Shown in pieces: positions 24,882 through 35,043 of a stretch of DNA of 64,000 nucleotides. The notes under the pieces are model-generated. The model searched no databases, was not told the origin of the DNA, and saw only the letters and a program-made list of their open reading frames with translations. Every line of letters starts with the position of its first letter. The first letter of the stretch is position 1. The stretch spans positions 35,507 through 99,506 of the forward strand of contig NZ_LQBD01000012.1 of assembly GCF_046630315.1 (NCBI RefSeq). Reading direction: 5' to 3'. This DNA is from Brucella anthropi_A. Its GTDB lineage: Bacteria; Pseudomonadota; Alphaproteobacteria; Rhizobiales; Rhizobiaceae. The position numbers and the translations under genes are program-made.

Positions 24882-25754
24882 TTAAAGGCCATAGCGGGCC
24901 CAAAGTGCCTTTTCTTCGGCGACCGACAGCAGGCCGTCGCCGAGATGCGCGGCAATGGAAGCCGGTTCAATCTGACCGAGCGCCATATCGACTCCGGGCA
25001 CCTTGCGCCCCAGAAGGCCGCGCTTCTGTTCCACCAGCTTGAGCTCGACCTTGTCGCCATAGGTTTTGCGCAGGAAGCTGCGCATGTCGCCAAGCCCGTC
25101 GATCAGGCCAAGCTGTTGCGCCTTGATGCCGGTCCAGAACAGGCCGGTGAACAGGTCCTTGTCGTCTGCGAGCTTGGTTCCGCGCCGTTCCTTCACCATG
25201 TCGATGAAGGTCTGGTGGATTTCGAGCTGCAATGATTTCAGCCGCTCGACATCGGCTTTCTTCTCCGGCTGGAAGGGATCGAGCGTCACCTTGTTGGAGC
25301 CGGCCGTATAGACCCGGCGCTCCACGCCGATCTTCTTCAAAAGCTCGGGGAAACCGAACGAGGCCGAGACGACGCCGATGGAGCCGACGATGGATGACGG
25401 ATCGGCGATGATCTCGTCACCGGCCAGCGCAATCATATAGCCGCCCGATGCGGCGACATCTTCGACGAAGATGAACACCTTTTTCTGATGCTCGGCGGCG
25501 AGATCGCGGATACGCCGGTGGATCAGCCGCGACTGCACCGGCGAACCGCCGGGCGAATTGAGCGAAATGGCGACGGCGGGCGCTTCCTTGTCGGTGAACG
25601 CTTTTTCAAGGATAGCTGCCGTCGACGCCAGCGAAAGCATCGGGCGGAACGCAGACCCGCCGGACATGATGGCGCCATGCAGCCGCACAACGGGGATCTC
25701 GATGGATACCGGGCGGAAGCGGCGTGGGATGAGGCGCGTCAATAAACCGGGCAA
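24882..25754 (-). CDS. S49-family signal-peptide-peptidase-like protease (SohB/SppA)
   Basis: A 290-residue single-domain S49 peptidase. Catalytic serine in VAASGGYMIALAGDEI near residue 127, followed by SSIVGSIGVVS and a lysine in GSNKVTLDPF. It probably trims signal peptides or membrane proteins. The start was set at TTG 25754 because AGGAG is 6 bases upstream and the longer frame enters unrelated sequence. Confidence 0.9.
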   Translation of the reverse strand: MPGLLTRLIPRRFRPVSIEIPVVRLHGAIMSGGSAFRPMLSLASTAAILEKAFTDKEAPAVAISLNSPGGSPVQSRLIHRRIRDLAAEHQKKVFIFVEDVAASGGYMIALAGDEIIADPSSIVGSIGVVSASFGFPELLKKIGVERRVYTAGSNKVTLDPFQPEKKADVERLKSLQLEIHQTFIDMVKERRGTKLADDKDLFTGLFWTGIKAQQLGLIDGLGDMRSFLRKTYGDKVELKLVEQKRGLLGRKVPGVDMALGQIEPASIAAHLGDGLLSVAEEKALWARYGL

Positions 25755-25821
25755 GGTGAACTCCTGCTGACTGAAATAATTCCAGCCAAATGTAGGAAGC
25801 GATATGGAAAACACAAAGAAA

Positions 25822-25850
25822 ACCGCCCGGAAATTTTGGTTGCCGGGCGG
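25822..25850 (-). terminator. Terminator after nhaA
   Basis: On the minus strand stem CCGCCCGG / CCGGGCGG with a 12-base loop and TTTTC downstream, 15 bp past the nhaA stop. Confidence 0.75.
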
Positions 25851-25864
25851 CGGTGTCGTTTTCG

Positions 25865-27046
25865 TCAGGTGGTTTTCGGCTTTGTCACCAGCCGCAGCAG
25901 AATATAGCCGCAAATGGCCGACAGGCCCGATCCGGCCAGCACGCCGATCTTGGTTTCCGCCTGCATGAGTTCCGACGGGAAGGAAAGGAGGCCGATGAAG
26001 ATGCTCATCGTAAAGCCGATCCCGCACAGGACCGCCACGCCATAAAGCTCAATCCATGTCGCGCCCAGCGGCTTTTGCGCAAGGCCGGTCTTGATCGCGA
26101 GCCAGGCCGCGCCGAAGACGCCAAGCTGCTTGCCGATGAAGAGGCCGAGCATGATGCCGAGCGTGAGCGTGTCCCGCATCACCGAAACGTCAAGGCCCGC
26201 AAACGATATGCCCGCATTGGCGAAGCCGAAGACCGGCACGATGATGAAGGCGACAGGCTTGGCCAGCGCATGTTCCAGCATATGCAGCGGCGAGGTCATG
26301 TCGTCCGGTCTGCCGGGGGCGGGTTTCAGCGGAATCATCAGCGCCGTCACCACGCCGGCAACCGTTGCATGAACGCCGGAATTCAGCACGAAGAACCACA
26401 GCAATGCCCCGCCGACAAGATAGGGCAGGAGCTTCATCACGCCCATCCGGTTCATCGCGAACAGGACGAGGGCGGTCGCAAAAGCGCCGCCGAGATAGGG
26501 CATGGAGATTTCGGCTGTATAGAAGATGGCGATGATGACGACGGCGGCGAGATCGTCCAGAATGGCGAGCGTTGCCAGGAACACCTTGAGGCTGGAGGGA
26601 ACCCGCGACCCCAGAAGCGACAGCACGCCGAGCGCAAAGGCGATGTCGGTTGCCGATGGCACGGCCCAGCCGCGCACCTTGGCCGGGTCGTGCCAGTTGA
26701 AGGCGGTGAAGATGATGGCAGGCAAGATGACGCCGCCCGCAGCCGCGATGCCGGGCAGCATGCGGTTTGGCCAGCTTGCCAGCTGCCCGTCGAGGATTTC
26801 GCGTTTGATTTCCAGACCCACGAGCAGAAAGAACACCGCCATCAGGGCGTCGTTGATCCAGTGCGCAAGGCTGAGCGGCCCGATATAAAGGTGAAGCGCC
26901 TCGAAATAGGTCTGCGAGAACGGCGAATTGGCCACGATGAGCGCAAGTGCCGCCGCTGCCATGAGGCTTATGCCGCCTGCGGATTCGCTATCGAGGAAGC
27001 GCCGCATGATCGATACGGGGCGGCTTTTGTTTGGGCTGTGGTTCAT
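25865..27046 (-). CDS. nhaA: Na+/H+ antiporter NhaA
   Basis: A 393-residue, 12-span antiporter. The ion-binding aspartate pair is in LAILDDLAAVVIIAIFY, and GWAVPSATDIAFALGVL is the family's discontinuous helix region. It exports sodium in exchange for protons at alkaline pH. Stands alone; no nhaR regulator is seen. Confidence 0.96.
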   Translation of the reverse strand: MNHSPNKSRPVSIMRRFLDSESAGGISLMAAAALALIVANSPFSQTYFEALHLYIGPLSLAHWINDALMAVFFLLVGLEIKREILDGQLASWPNRMLPGIAAAGGVILPAIIFTAFNWHDPAKVRGWAVPSATDIAFALGVLSLLGSRVPSSLKVFLATLAILDDLAAVVIIAIFYTAEISMPYLGGAFATALVLFAMNRMGVMKLLPYLVGGALLWFFVLNSGVHATVAGVVTALMIPLKPAPGRPDDMTSPLHMLEHALAKPVAFIIVPVFGFANAGISFAGLDVSVMRDTLTLGIMLGLFIGKQLGVFGAAWLAIKTGLAQKPLGATWIELYGVAVLCGIGFTMSIFIGLLSFPSELMQAETKIGVLAGSGLSAICGYILLRLVTKPKTT

Positions 27047-27198
27047 CGGTTCCCGTTGCCTGTTCTGGTCGTTTTATTGTGTGCGCGTTTTCGGCAAAGG
27101 GGCGGCGGGGAGCCGCGGCGCGAAAATCGCAGATCCAGGAATATTGGCTCGAATATCGGGTTTCAATCAAAATCACCGGCGGTGAGGCAAATCGATAT

Positions 27199-27361
27199 AA
27201 AGCATGTCTCCCGAAAGTGGGTACCGGTTTCGGGATAAAGACATGCGTGGAAATAGAAGTTTAAAGCATGTCTCCCGAAAGTGGATGCCGGTTTCGGGAT
27301 AAGGACATGCGTGGAAATAGAAGTTTAAAGCATGTCTCCCGAAAGTGGATGCCGGTTTTCG
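27199..27361. repeat. 2.5 copies of a 64-bp palindromic tandem repeat
   Basis: Copies start at 27199, 27263 and 27327 with an exact period of 64 bp; the third is cut after about 35 bp. Each full copy contains two nested inverted repeats: CATGTC with GACATG outside and CCCGAAA with TTTCGGG inside. The array ends at the 3' end of the TrmN6-like gene, 2 bp before its stop codon. Confidence 0.92.
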
Positions 27362-27363
27362 TT

Positions 27364-28158
27364 TCAGAGAAGGGCGTCGAGACCGTTATTGATGCTGTCG
27401 GCGCGGGAGGTGAAACCGTGTCCCTCGCTGCCGTGAAGGATGAGCGCGGGCATCAGCGAAAGACCGGCGCGGCTCCCGCGTATGCCGGTGACGACGATGC
27501 GGATCGCTGCCGAATCGGCGCGCGGCTGGATGGGAACGATCTTCACGCCGCCAAACCGTCCAGACAGGGATTCGAGGATCGGCGACATGGAACCGGGCCG
27601 GGCGATGATGGCTATGCCGCCGCCGGGCTTCACAATGGCTGCCGCAGTGCGCACCCATTGCTCGAACATGCCTTCGGGCATGACATGCGCTTCCGCCTTC
27701 AACGGATCGGGCGTGCTGCGATCGCGCGCTTCGTTGAAGGGCGGGTTCATGATGGCGAAATCGAAACTGTTGTCGGCAAGGCCGGCGGCGATGCGTGCCT
27801 TGCCCTTCAGGGACACATCGGCCTCGATCACGCTGACGCGGCCCGCCAGCGCGGCATTCAGCGGATGCGCAACGCTTCTGCGGGCAAAGCCGGCCATGAA
27901 AGCGGAGCGTTCGACAAGGACGATATTGGCGCCTGGGCAGCGGGCGGCGACGGCAAGGCCCGCAGCACCCGCGCCGCTGCCCAGATCTGCCACACGCCCG
28001 GCAAAGCCGTTTGGAACGGCGCTCGCCAGAATCATCGCATCCACGCCCGAACGATGGCCTTTCAATGCGGGCTGGACGAGATGAAAAGCGCCGCGATGAA
28101 ACACATCGAGTGTTTCTCCGGTTTCATCTTCGGTCTGCGAACTTGTTTGCGAATTCAT
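27364..28158 (-). CDS. TrmN6-like tRNA1(Val) (adenine-N6)-methyltransferase
   Basis: A 264-residue Rossmann methyltransferase. SAM motif VADLGSGAGAAGLAVA near residue 56 and the catalytic NPPF near 138 (IMNPPFNEARDRSTPD) define the N6-adenine methylase group; the order matches YfiC/TrmN6. It follows the DUF2007 gene with a 4-bp overlap. Confidence 0.87.
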   Translation of the reverse strand: MNSQTSSQTEDETGETLDVFHRGAFHLVQPALKGHRSGVDAMILASAVPNGFAGRVADLGSGAGAAGLAVAARCPGANIVLVERSAFMAGFARRSVAHPLNAALAGRVSVIEADVSLKGKARIAAGLADNSFDFAIMNPPFNEARDRSTPDPLKAEAHVMPEGMFEQWVRTAAAIVKPGGGIAIIARPGSMSPILESLSGRFGGVKIVPIQPRADSAAIRIVVTGIRGSRAGLSLMPALILHGSEGHGFTSRADSINNGLDALL

Positions 28159-28379
28159 CGATCGCGCAATTCGTGTTCAATCTCGGCATCGACCAGAATT
28201 TGCCGTGCTTCTTCCAGCTGGTCCTCGCTGACCAGCAGACGGCGCGGCAGCACGCCGAGCGAGCCCTCGATGATGCTCATATTGGTGTCGGCGATGAAAT
28301 AGGCGATCCCTGCCTCTTTCATCAAGGCCTCTGCAAAGGACAGCAGAACGGAATCATTCGTACGGATAAGTTCGATCAT
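28155..28379 (-). CDS. DUF2007 putative signal-transducing protein
   Basis: A 74-residue protein of the DUF2007 family (MIELIRTNDSVLLSFAEALM, then ADTNMSIIEGSLGVLPRRLLV). It is fused functionally to the methyltransferase by an overlapping stop/start. Start 28379 is chosen because family members begin MIELIRTND; a TTG start at 28427 is the alternative. Confidence 0.78.
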   Translation of the reverse strand: MIELIRTNDSVLLSFAEALMKEAGIAYFIADTNMSIIEGSLGVLPRRLLVSEDQLEEARQILVDAEIEHELRDR

Positions 28380-28532
28380 CTGGACAGTTTGTAGCGAACG
28401 CAACGCATTGACAACAGCTTCCTTCAATGATGAACAGGCGTTGGAAGTGTAACGCTTTGAGGGCGCTTTGGGGGCAGTTGCGTCTTGAGCAATCCGGTCC
28501 GCTTCAATAATGTGGCCGGGCAGCTAGGAGAA

Positions 28533-29555
28533 ATGGCATTGGGTGTGGTTTTGAATCTGGACGGTAAAAAGAAGCAGGAAGGATCGGTTCAGCCGCTTGT
28601 CGATCTGACAAAGGCCGACATGGCGCGGGTGAACGAGCTGATCCTCTCTCGGGCCGGGTCCGACGTCGAAATGATACCGGAAGTCGCCAATCATCTGATT
28701 TCCTCCGGCGGCAAGCGTCTGCGCCCCATGATGACGCTCGCCGCTGCCCGCATGTTCGATTATGAAGGCGACGGCCATGTGCGGCTCGCCACCGCTGTCG
28801 AATTCATGCACACGGCCACGCTCCTGCATGACGATGTGGTCGATGAAAGCGATCTGCGGCGCGGAAAAAGCACGGCGCGCATGATCTGGGGCAATCAGGC
28901 CAGCGTGCTTGTCGGCGATTTCCTGCTGGGGCAGGCGTTCAAGATGATGGTCGATGTCGGCTCGCTCGATGCGCTCGACGTTCTGGCTACCTCCGCCTCC
29001 GTCATCGCGGAAGGCGAGGTCATGCAGCTTGCCGCCGCCAAGAACATGGAAACCACCGAAGACGAATATCTGGCGGTCATCAAGGCCAAGACCGCGGCGC
29101 TGTTCTCGGCAGCCGGTGAAGTCGGCCCGATCATCGCGGGCGCGCGGCCGGCGGAGCGTGCGGCGCTGCGCGATTATGGTCTCAATCTCGGCCTTGCCTT
29201 CCAGCTTGTCGATGACGCGCTGGATTATGGCGGCTCGGCAGTCGATCTCGGCAAGAATACCGGCGACGATTTCCGCGAAGGCAAGATCACGCTTCCGGTG
29301 ATTCTGAGCTATCGCCGGGGCACCGACGATGAGCGCGCTTTCTGGAAACACGCCATCGAGGACGGTGCGAGCGACGACGCCTCGCTTGAAAAAGCCATCG
29401 GCCTGATGACGAAGCACGGCGCGATTGCCGACACCGTGCAGCGCGCGCGGCATTTCGGCGAAATTGCCCGCGATGCCCTGGCGCCTCTGAAAGCAACGCC
29501 GCAGAAGGATGCGCTGATCGACGTCATCGATTTCTGCATCAGCCGTGTGAACTGA
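28533..29555 (+). CDS. ispB: Polyprenyl diphosphate synthase (octaprenyl/decaprenyl)
   Basis: A 340-residue trans-prenyltransferase. First aspartate-rich motif HDDVVDESDLRRG near residue 103, second QLVDDALDYGG near 229, with the GKRLRP substrate motif near residue 66. It makes the isoprenoid side chain for ubiquinone; alphaproteobacteria usually make decaprenyl, but chain length cannot be read here. ubiA in the window uses its product. Starts at 28533 (AGGAG close upstream) or TTG 28485 are both possible. Confidence 0.92.
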   Translation: MALGVVLNLDGKKKQEGSVQPLVDLTKADMARVNELILSRAGSDVEMIPEVANHLISSGGKRLRPMMTLAAARMFDYEGDGHVRLATAVEFMHTATLLHDDVVDESDLRRGKSTARMIWGNQASVLVGDFLLGQAFKMMVDVGSLDALDVLATSASVIAEGEVMQLAAAKNMETTEDEYLAVIKAKTAALFSAAGEVGPIIAGARPAERAALRDYGLNLGLAFQLVDDALDYGGSAVDLGKNTGDDFREGKITLPVILSYRRGTDDERAFWKHAIEDGASDDASLEKAIGLMTKHGAIADTVQRARHFGEIARDALAPLKATPQKDALIDVIDFCISRVN

Positions 29556-29763
29556 CCCGGCAATAGCCGCAAACCCGGCCAGTATTTCTTGCGGGCGAAT
29601 AAGACGTAGGAAAAGCACCCCATCACGGATGCTTTTCTTGCCCCGCCATCCCAAAAAGGCCATGCTTGGGGCGCCTTTTCCGGCAAGGAGACAATGTGTC
29701 CCGGCTTTTGAGGGTTTGCTTGCCGGAATCTGTCACAGGGATTTGAGAAGAGGATAGGGCTTT

Positions 29764-31614
29764 ATGCGGCAAGGATCGAAATACCGCCCGCTTTATGGTT
29801 TGCTGCTCTCGCTTCTGGCGGGAATCGCATTCCCGACAAGCGGCGCTTTGGCCAGGGCGACAGTCGATCCCGCACCGCCTCCCGTCCGCGCCGGTTCTTT
29901 TGCCGGGGCCTATCTTGCCGGACGCACCGCCGAATCCGACAATAATCTCGCCACCGCCATCGATTTCTACCGCCAGGCCATGGCGTTTGATCCCGGCAAC
30001 GCGCAGATCAAGCAGGATCTGCTGCTGGTTCTGCTGACGGAGGGCCGCTTCAAGGAGGCGCTGCCTCTGGCGGAAGAACTGAAGAACGTTCCGGATATCG
30101 AGCGCTTTTCGCGGGTGGCGCTGGCCATCGACGCCATCAACCGCAAGCAATACCGCAAGGTCGGACCGCTTCTGATGCTGTCGCTGCAATCCGACATGGA
30201 TCGCCTTGCGACCGGTTTCATGAATGCGTGGGTGAAGGTCGGGCAGGGCAACCCGAAGCAGGCGCTGGCCGACATCAAAAAAATGGAAGGCCCGGAATGG
30301 TATGACCTGTTTCTGACCTATAATTCGGCACTGATCGCCGATCTTGCCGGCCAGAAGCAGGAAGCGCGCGATTTCTACCAGCAGGCCATCGACGACCGCC
30401 CCGGCGGAAGTGCCGCGCCCGACACCTATGAGCGCGTGGTCATGGCCTATGCCTCCTTCAAGCTTCGCCATGGCGACAAGGAAGGCGCGATCAAGACGCT
30501 CAAGGATGCCGAGGAGCTTCTCAATGGCCGCATGACGATCACCGAAATGCGTGAAAAGATCGAGGCTGGCGAGAAATATGGCCGCCTGATCAAAACCGCG
30601 CAGGAAGGTGCCGCCGAAGCGCTCTATACGCTCGGCACCGCGATCAACCGCAGCGGCGCGGAAGCCTTTGCAAAATTGTATCTGCAAATGTCGCTGCCGC
30701 TGCGCCCGGACAATGACGCAACGCTTTATCAGCTGGGCGATATTTCCGCCAAATTGCGCCAGCCGGAAAAGGCCATCGACTATTATGGCCGCGTGCCGGA
30801 AAACTCGCCCTATCGTCGCGATGCGGAAATGCAGCGCGCGCTCAATCTGGCGGAAAACGACCAGTCGGCGGAAGCCGTCAAGCAGTTGAAAATCCTGCTT
30901 GGCCGCGACAAGACCGACATGCGCACCTATCTGGCGCTGGGCGGCGTCTATGCGCAGGACAAGAATTTCGCCGATGCGGCAAAGATTTACGATGCTGCCG
31001 TGGGTGAGATCAAGACGCCGGAACGCAAGGACTGGCCGGTTTTCTACCAGCGCGGCATTGCCTATGAACGGCTGAAGGAATGGGACAAGGCCGAGCCCAA
31101 TTTCCGCAAGGCGCTGGAGCTTTATCCGGACCAGCCGCAGGTGCTGAATTATCTGGGCTATTCCTGGGTCGACCGGGGTGAAAACCTTGATGAAGCGCTG
31201 GGCATGATCAAGAAGGCGGTCGAGCTGCGCCCGCAGGACGGCTATATCGTCGATTCGCTTGGCTGGGCCTATTACATGCTGGGCCGCTATGACGAGGCGG
31301 TGGTCGAACTGGAAAAGGCGGTCAAGCTGCGTCCGGAAGACCCGACGATCAACGACCATATGGGCGACGCCTATTGGCGTGTGGGCCGCCAGCTTGAGGC
31401 GACATTCCAATGGCACCATGCCATTGCCGGCAAGCCCGAGCCGGAAGATCTGGTCAAGATTGAGGAAAAGCTGAAGAAGGGCCTGCCGGATATTCCGGGA
31501 CAGTCTTCCGTCAATGCCGTAAAGCCTGCCGAGCAGAAGCCGGAAGCCCCCGCGCCATCGAATGCGCCTGCTGCACCTTCTGACAAGGCTCCTGAAAAGC
31601 CGGTCGCAGACTAG
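29764..31614 (+). CDS. Large periplasmic TPR-repeat protein
   Basis: A 616-residue protein with a signal peptide (residues 1-31) and at least ten tetratricopeptide-like units, most clearly FYRQAMAFDPGNAQIKQDLL, EPNFRKALELYPDQPQVLNY and VVELEKAVKLRPEDPTINDH. The C-terminus is low-complexity, rich in A, P and E. Probably a protein-interaction scaffold in the envelope. Partner unknown. Confidence 0.85.
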   Translation: MRQGSKYRPLYGLLLSLLAGIAFPTSGALARATVDPAPPPVRAGSFAGAYLAGRTAESDNNLATAIDFYRQAMAFDPGNAQIKQDLLLVLLTEGRFKEALPLAEELKNVPDIERFSRVALAIDAINRKQYRKVGPLLMLSLQSDMDRLATGFMNAWVKVGQGNPKQALADIKKMEGPEWYDLFLTYNSALIADLAGQKQEARDFYQQAIDDRPGGSAAPDTYERVVMAYASFKLRHGDKEGAIKTLKDAEELLNGRMTITEMREKIEAGEKYGRLIKTAQEGAAEALYTLGTAINRSGAEAFAKLYLQMSLPLRPDNDATLYQLGDISAKLRQPEKAIDYYGRVPENSPYRRDAEMQRALNLAENDQSAEAVKQLKILLGRDKTDMRTYLALGGVYAQDKNFADAAKIYDAAVGEIKTPERKDWPVFYQRGIAYERLKEWDKAEPNFRKALELYPDQPQVLNYLGYSWVDRGENLDEALGMIKKAVELRPQDGYIVDSLGWAYYMLGRYDEAVVELEKAVKLRPEDPTINDHMGDAYWRVGRQLEATFQWHHAIAGKPEPEDLVKIEEKLKKGLPDIPGQSSVNAVKPAEQKPEAPAPSNAPAAPSDKAPEKPVAD

Positions 31615-31772
31615 ATCCTGAGCCTAAGGATGATAATGCAGGTTGCCGGTTTCGGCGTGATGTGACACCGAAACCGGAAGCCTGTGCTTGACCCTGCCGT
31701 GCTGACAAATTAGACCGGGCCATCATTTCCATTACAAGGCCCGACCCCGTGTCCAGTCCATTGCCAGCACAT

Positions 31773-32723
31773 ATGCATCCCACCCGTTCCTTTCAGGGTT
31801 TGATTCTGACGCTCCATAACTATTGGGCGGAACATGGTTGCGCCATTCTGCAACCCTACGACATGGAAGTGGGGGCCGGTACGCTGCACCCGGCAACGAC
31901 CTTGCGCGCGCTCGGGCCGCGCCCGTGGAACGTGGCCTATGTTCAGCCCTCACGTCGCCCGAAGGATGGCCGCTACGGTGAAAATCCGAACCGTCTCCAG
32001 CACTATTACCAGTATCAGGTTCTTCTGAAGCCAAGCCCGCCCAATTTGCAGGAACTCTATCTCGGTTCGCTGAAGGCCATCGGCATCGACATGAACCTCC
32101 ACGACGTGCGCTTTGTCGAGGATGACTGGGAAAACCCGACGACGGGTTCGTGGGGCCTTGGCTGGGAATGCTGGTGCGACGGCATGGAAGTGTCGCAGTT
32201 CACTTATTTCCAGCAGGTTTGCGGCATCGAATGCTCGCCGGTGGCCGGTGAGCTGACCTATGGTCTGGAGCGCCTCGCCATGTATGTGCAGGGTGTGGAC
32301 AATGTCTATGACCTCAACTTCAACGGCCTCGAAGGCGATGAGAAAGTCACCTATGGCGATGTGTTTCTGCAAGCCGAGCAGGAATATTCCCGCTATAATT
32401 TCGAGATCGCCGATACCGAAATGCTGCATCAGCACTTCATCGATGCCGAGCGCGAATGCGAAGCAATCCTGAAAGCGGGCGCTCCACAAGAGGCGGGAAG
32501 TGCCGAAGGCACGAGAGGGAACGTTCATAAATGCGTTTTCCCGGCCTATGACCAGTGCATCAAGGCATCTCACGTGTTCAACCTGATGGATGCGCGCGGC
32601 GTGATTTCCGTTACCGAGCGCCAGAGCTACATTCTGCGCGTGCGCAACCTCGCGCGCCAGTGCGGCGAGGCATTTCTGCTCACCGATGCAGGCGGCTTTA
32701 ATTATAAGAACGAGGCTGTGTAA
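31773..32723 (+). CDS. glyQ: Glycine--tRNA ligase alpha subunit
   Basis: A 316-residue class II synthetase subunit. Motif 1 region LILTLHNYWAEHGCAILQPY, motif 2 region YVQPSRRPKDGRYGENPNR and motif 3 region ELTYGLERLAMYVQG are complete. It charges tRNA-Gly together with glyS. The start at 31773 (MHPTRSFQG) matches the family; a GTG at 31749 has a better ribosome site and adds 8 residues. A short hydrophilic insert after ECEAILKAG is seen, likely a loop variation. Confidence 0.96.
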   Translation: MHPTRSFQGLILTLHNYWAEHGCAILQPYDMEVGAGTLHPATTLRALGPRPWNVAYVQPSRRPKDGRYGENPNRLQHYYQYQVLLKPSPPNLQELYLGSLKAIGIDMNLHDVRFVEDDWENPTTGSWGLGWECWCDGMEVSQFTYFQQVCGIECSPVAGELTYGLERLAMYVQGVDNVYDLNFNGLEGDEKVTYGDVFLQAEQEYSRYNFEIADTEMLHQHFIDAERECEAILKAGAPQEAGSAEGTRGNVHKCVFPAYDQCIKASHVFNLMDARGVISVTERQSYILRVRNLARQCGEAFLLTDAGGFNYKNEAV

Positions 32724-35017
32724 TGCCTGATTTGTTGCTCGAACTCTTTTCGGAAGAGATCCCCGCCCGCATGCAGCGCAAGGCTGCCGGTGATCTGAAG
32801 AAGATGATTACCGATGGGCTGGTGGAAGCCGGCCTGACCTATGAGGCCGCGACCGCCTACTGGACGCCGCGCCGTCTGGCGCTCGATATTCGCGGCCTGA
32901 CGGTACGTTCCAAGGACGTGCACGAGGATATCAAGGGGCCATCTGTTTCCGCGCCGGAACAGGCCATTCAAGGGTTTCTCCGCAAGGCTGGCCTCAGCGA
33001 TGTTTCTCAAGCCCATGTCCACTCCGATCCGAAGAAGGGGGATTTCTACGTCGCCCATCTGACGAAGCCGGGCCGTGCGGCGGAAGAGATCGTCGCCGAC
33101 CTGGTGCCGCAGACGATCCGCAACTTCCCATGGCCGAAATCCATGCGCTGGGGTGCGGCATCTGCCAAGCCCGGTTCGCTTCGCTGGGTGCGCCCGCTGC
33201 AATCGATCCTCTGCACCTTCGGTCCCGAAACCGAGGAAACGCAGGTCATCGATTTCGATGTCGACGGCATCAAGTCGGGCAATGTCACCTATGGCCACCG
33301 TTTCCTGAGCGACGGTCAGGCGATCAAGGTGCGCCGTTTCGAGGATTATGTCGAAAAGCTCGAAAAGGCTTTCGTGGTGCTCGACGCCGAGCGCCGCAAG
33401 GAAATCATTTCCCAGGATGCGCGCAATCTCGCCTTCGCCTCCGGTCTTGAACTGGTGGAAGACGATGGGCTTCTGGAAGAAGTGTCCGGCCTGGTCGAAT
33501 GGCCGGTCGTGCTGATGGGCGAGTTCGAGGAAGAATTTCTGGCCATTCCGCCGGAAGTCATCCGCCTCACCATCCGTGCCAACCAGAAGTGTTTTGTCAC
33601 CCGCAAGCAGGGCGAGGCGGAAGCGCTTTCCAACAAGTTCATTCTTGTGTCGAACGTCGCCGCCCGCGATGGCGGCACGGAAATCGCCTATGGCAATGGC
33701 AAGGTGGTGCGTGCCCGCCTATCGGATGCGCTCTATTTCTGGCATACCGACCAGCATGATCTGCCCGATCTCGACAAGCTGGCGGCCTCATCGCAAAAAT
33801 TCGGCCTTGATCTGAAGAAGCCGCTCGATCAGCGCATGGCGCGTCTCGATGCATTGAATGTGACCTTCCATGCCAAGCTTGGCACGCAAGGCGCACGTGT
33901 CGAGCGCATCCGTGAACTGGCATCGCAGATTGCGCCGCTGGTGGGCGCCGATCCGAAGCTTGCCGCCCGCGCGGCCGTGCTTGCCAAGGCCGATCTGCAA
34001 ACCGAAGTGGTTGGAGAGTTCCCCGAGCTTCAGGGCGCCATGGGCCGCAAATATGCGTTGCTTCAGGGCGAGGATGAAGCCGTCGCTGCGGCACTGGAAG
34101 AACATTACAAGCCGCAAGGCCCGTCCGACGTGGTGCCGAAGGACCCGGTTTCGGTTGCTGTGGCTCTGGCCGACAAGCTCGACACGCTGGTCGGCTTCTG
34201 GGCGATCGACGAAAAGCCGACCGGCTCGAAGGACCCCTATGCGCTGCGTCGTGCGGCTTTGGGCGTCATTCGTCTGCTTTTGTCGCAGGAATGGAAATTC
34301 CCGCTGCTGCCGCTTTTCCGCTCGGCCTTTGCCGCGCTGCAGGAAGGTCAGGTGCAGCGCAAGCTGCGCGCGTTCGAGGCAAAGCTTGCCACGGAGAATT
34401 CCGGCGATGTGGATGGCGAGCAGGACGTGGACAATGCACTCGCCAATTACGAGAAGGAAATTCGCGCCGAAGCCGAAGCTTCTTCCGGGCCTGTGCTGGC
34501 CGATCTCCTCTCCTTTTTCCACGACCGTTTCAAGGTCCATCTGAAGGAAGAGGGCGCGCGCTACGACGCCATCGACGCCGTGCTGACGCCGGAAGCCGAC
34601 AATCTGCTGCTGGTTGCCCGTCGTCTGGAAGCGCTGATCGTCTTCATCAACGAGGAAGACGGCAAGAACCTTCTGGCCGGCACCAAGCGCGCCGCCAATA
34701 TTCTCGCAGCCGAGGAGAAGAAGGGCACGAAGATTGCCGACCGCGTCGATGCGGCCTTGCTGCGTGAAGCGGAAGAAAAGGCGCTGTTCGAAGCCGTCAC
34801 CTTGGCCTCGCGCGAAGCCGAGGAAGCCATCGCCCGCGAAGACTTCAACGGTGCGATGCGGGCGCTTGCCAAGCTGCGCGGTCCCGTCGATACATTCTTC
34901 GACAAGGTGCTGGTGAACGACGAGGACGAAAATGTCCGCGCCAATCGTCTGGCATTGCTCGACCAGATTCGTGCGGCAACCGGCAAGGTGGCGGATTTCT
35001 CGAAAATCGCGGGCTGA
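32723..35017 (+). CDS. glyS: Glycine--tRNA ligase beta subunit
   Basis: A 764-residue protein starting MPDLLLELFSEEIPARMQ, the family N-terminus. Its stop and start with glyQ share one base (TAATG), giving translational coupling. It contains the HD-like middle and the C-terminal anticodon-binding domain with DTFFDKVLVNDEDENVRANR. It binds tRNA and is needed for the heterotetramer. Confidence 0.97.
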   Translation: MPDLLLELFSEEIPARMQRKAAGDLKKMITDGLVEAGLTYEAATAYWTPRRLALDIRGLTVRSKDVHEDIKGPSVSAPEQAIQGFLRKAGLSDVSQAHVHSDPKKGDFYVAHLTKPGRAAEEIVADLVPQTIRNFPWPKSMRWGAASAKPGSLRWVRPLQSILCTFGPETEETQVIDFDVDGIKSGNVTYGHRFLSDGQAIKVRRFEDYVEKLEKAFVVLDAERRKEIISQDARNLAFASGLELVEDDGLLEEVSGLVEWPVVLMGEFEEEFLAIPPEVIRLTIRANQKCFVTRKQGEAEALSNKFILVSNVAARDGGTEIAYGNGKVVRARLSDALYFWHTDQHDLPDLDKLAASSQKFGLDLKKPLDQRMARLDALNVTFHAKLGTQGARVERIRELASQIAPLVGADPKLAARAAVLAKADLQTEVVGEFPELQGAMGRKYALLQGEDEAVAAALEEHYKPQGPSDVVPKDPVSVAVALADKLDTLVGFWAIDEKPTGSKDPYALRRAALGVIRLLLSQEWKFPLLPLFRSAFAALQEGQVQRKLRAFEAKLATENSGDVDGEQDVDNALANYEKEIRAEAEASSGPVLADLLSFFHDRFKVHLKEEGARYDAIDAVLTPEADNLLLVARRLEALIVFINEEDGKNLLAGTKRAANILAAEEKKGTKIADRVDAALLREAEEKALFEAVTLASREAEEAIAREDFNGAMRALAKLRGPVDTFFDKVLVNDEDENVRANRLALLDQIRAATGKVADFSKIAG

Positions 35018-35043
35018 TAATCAGTCCCAAGCGGCTCCTTTTT

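Noticed and set aside
27268..28302. Plus-strand frame of 344 codons over the TrmN6-like gene
   Set aside because: Begins in the tandem repeats and runs antisense to a recognisable methyltransferase.
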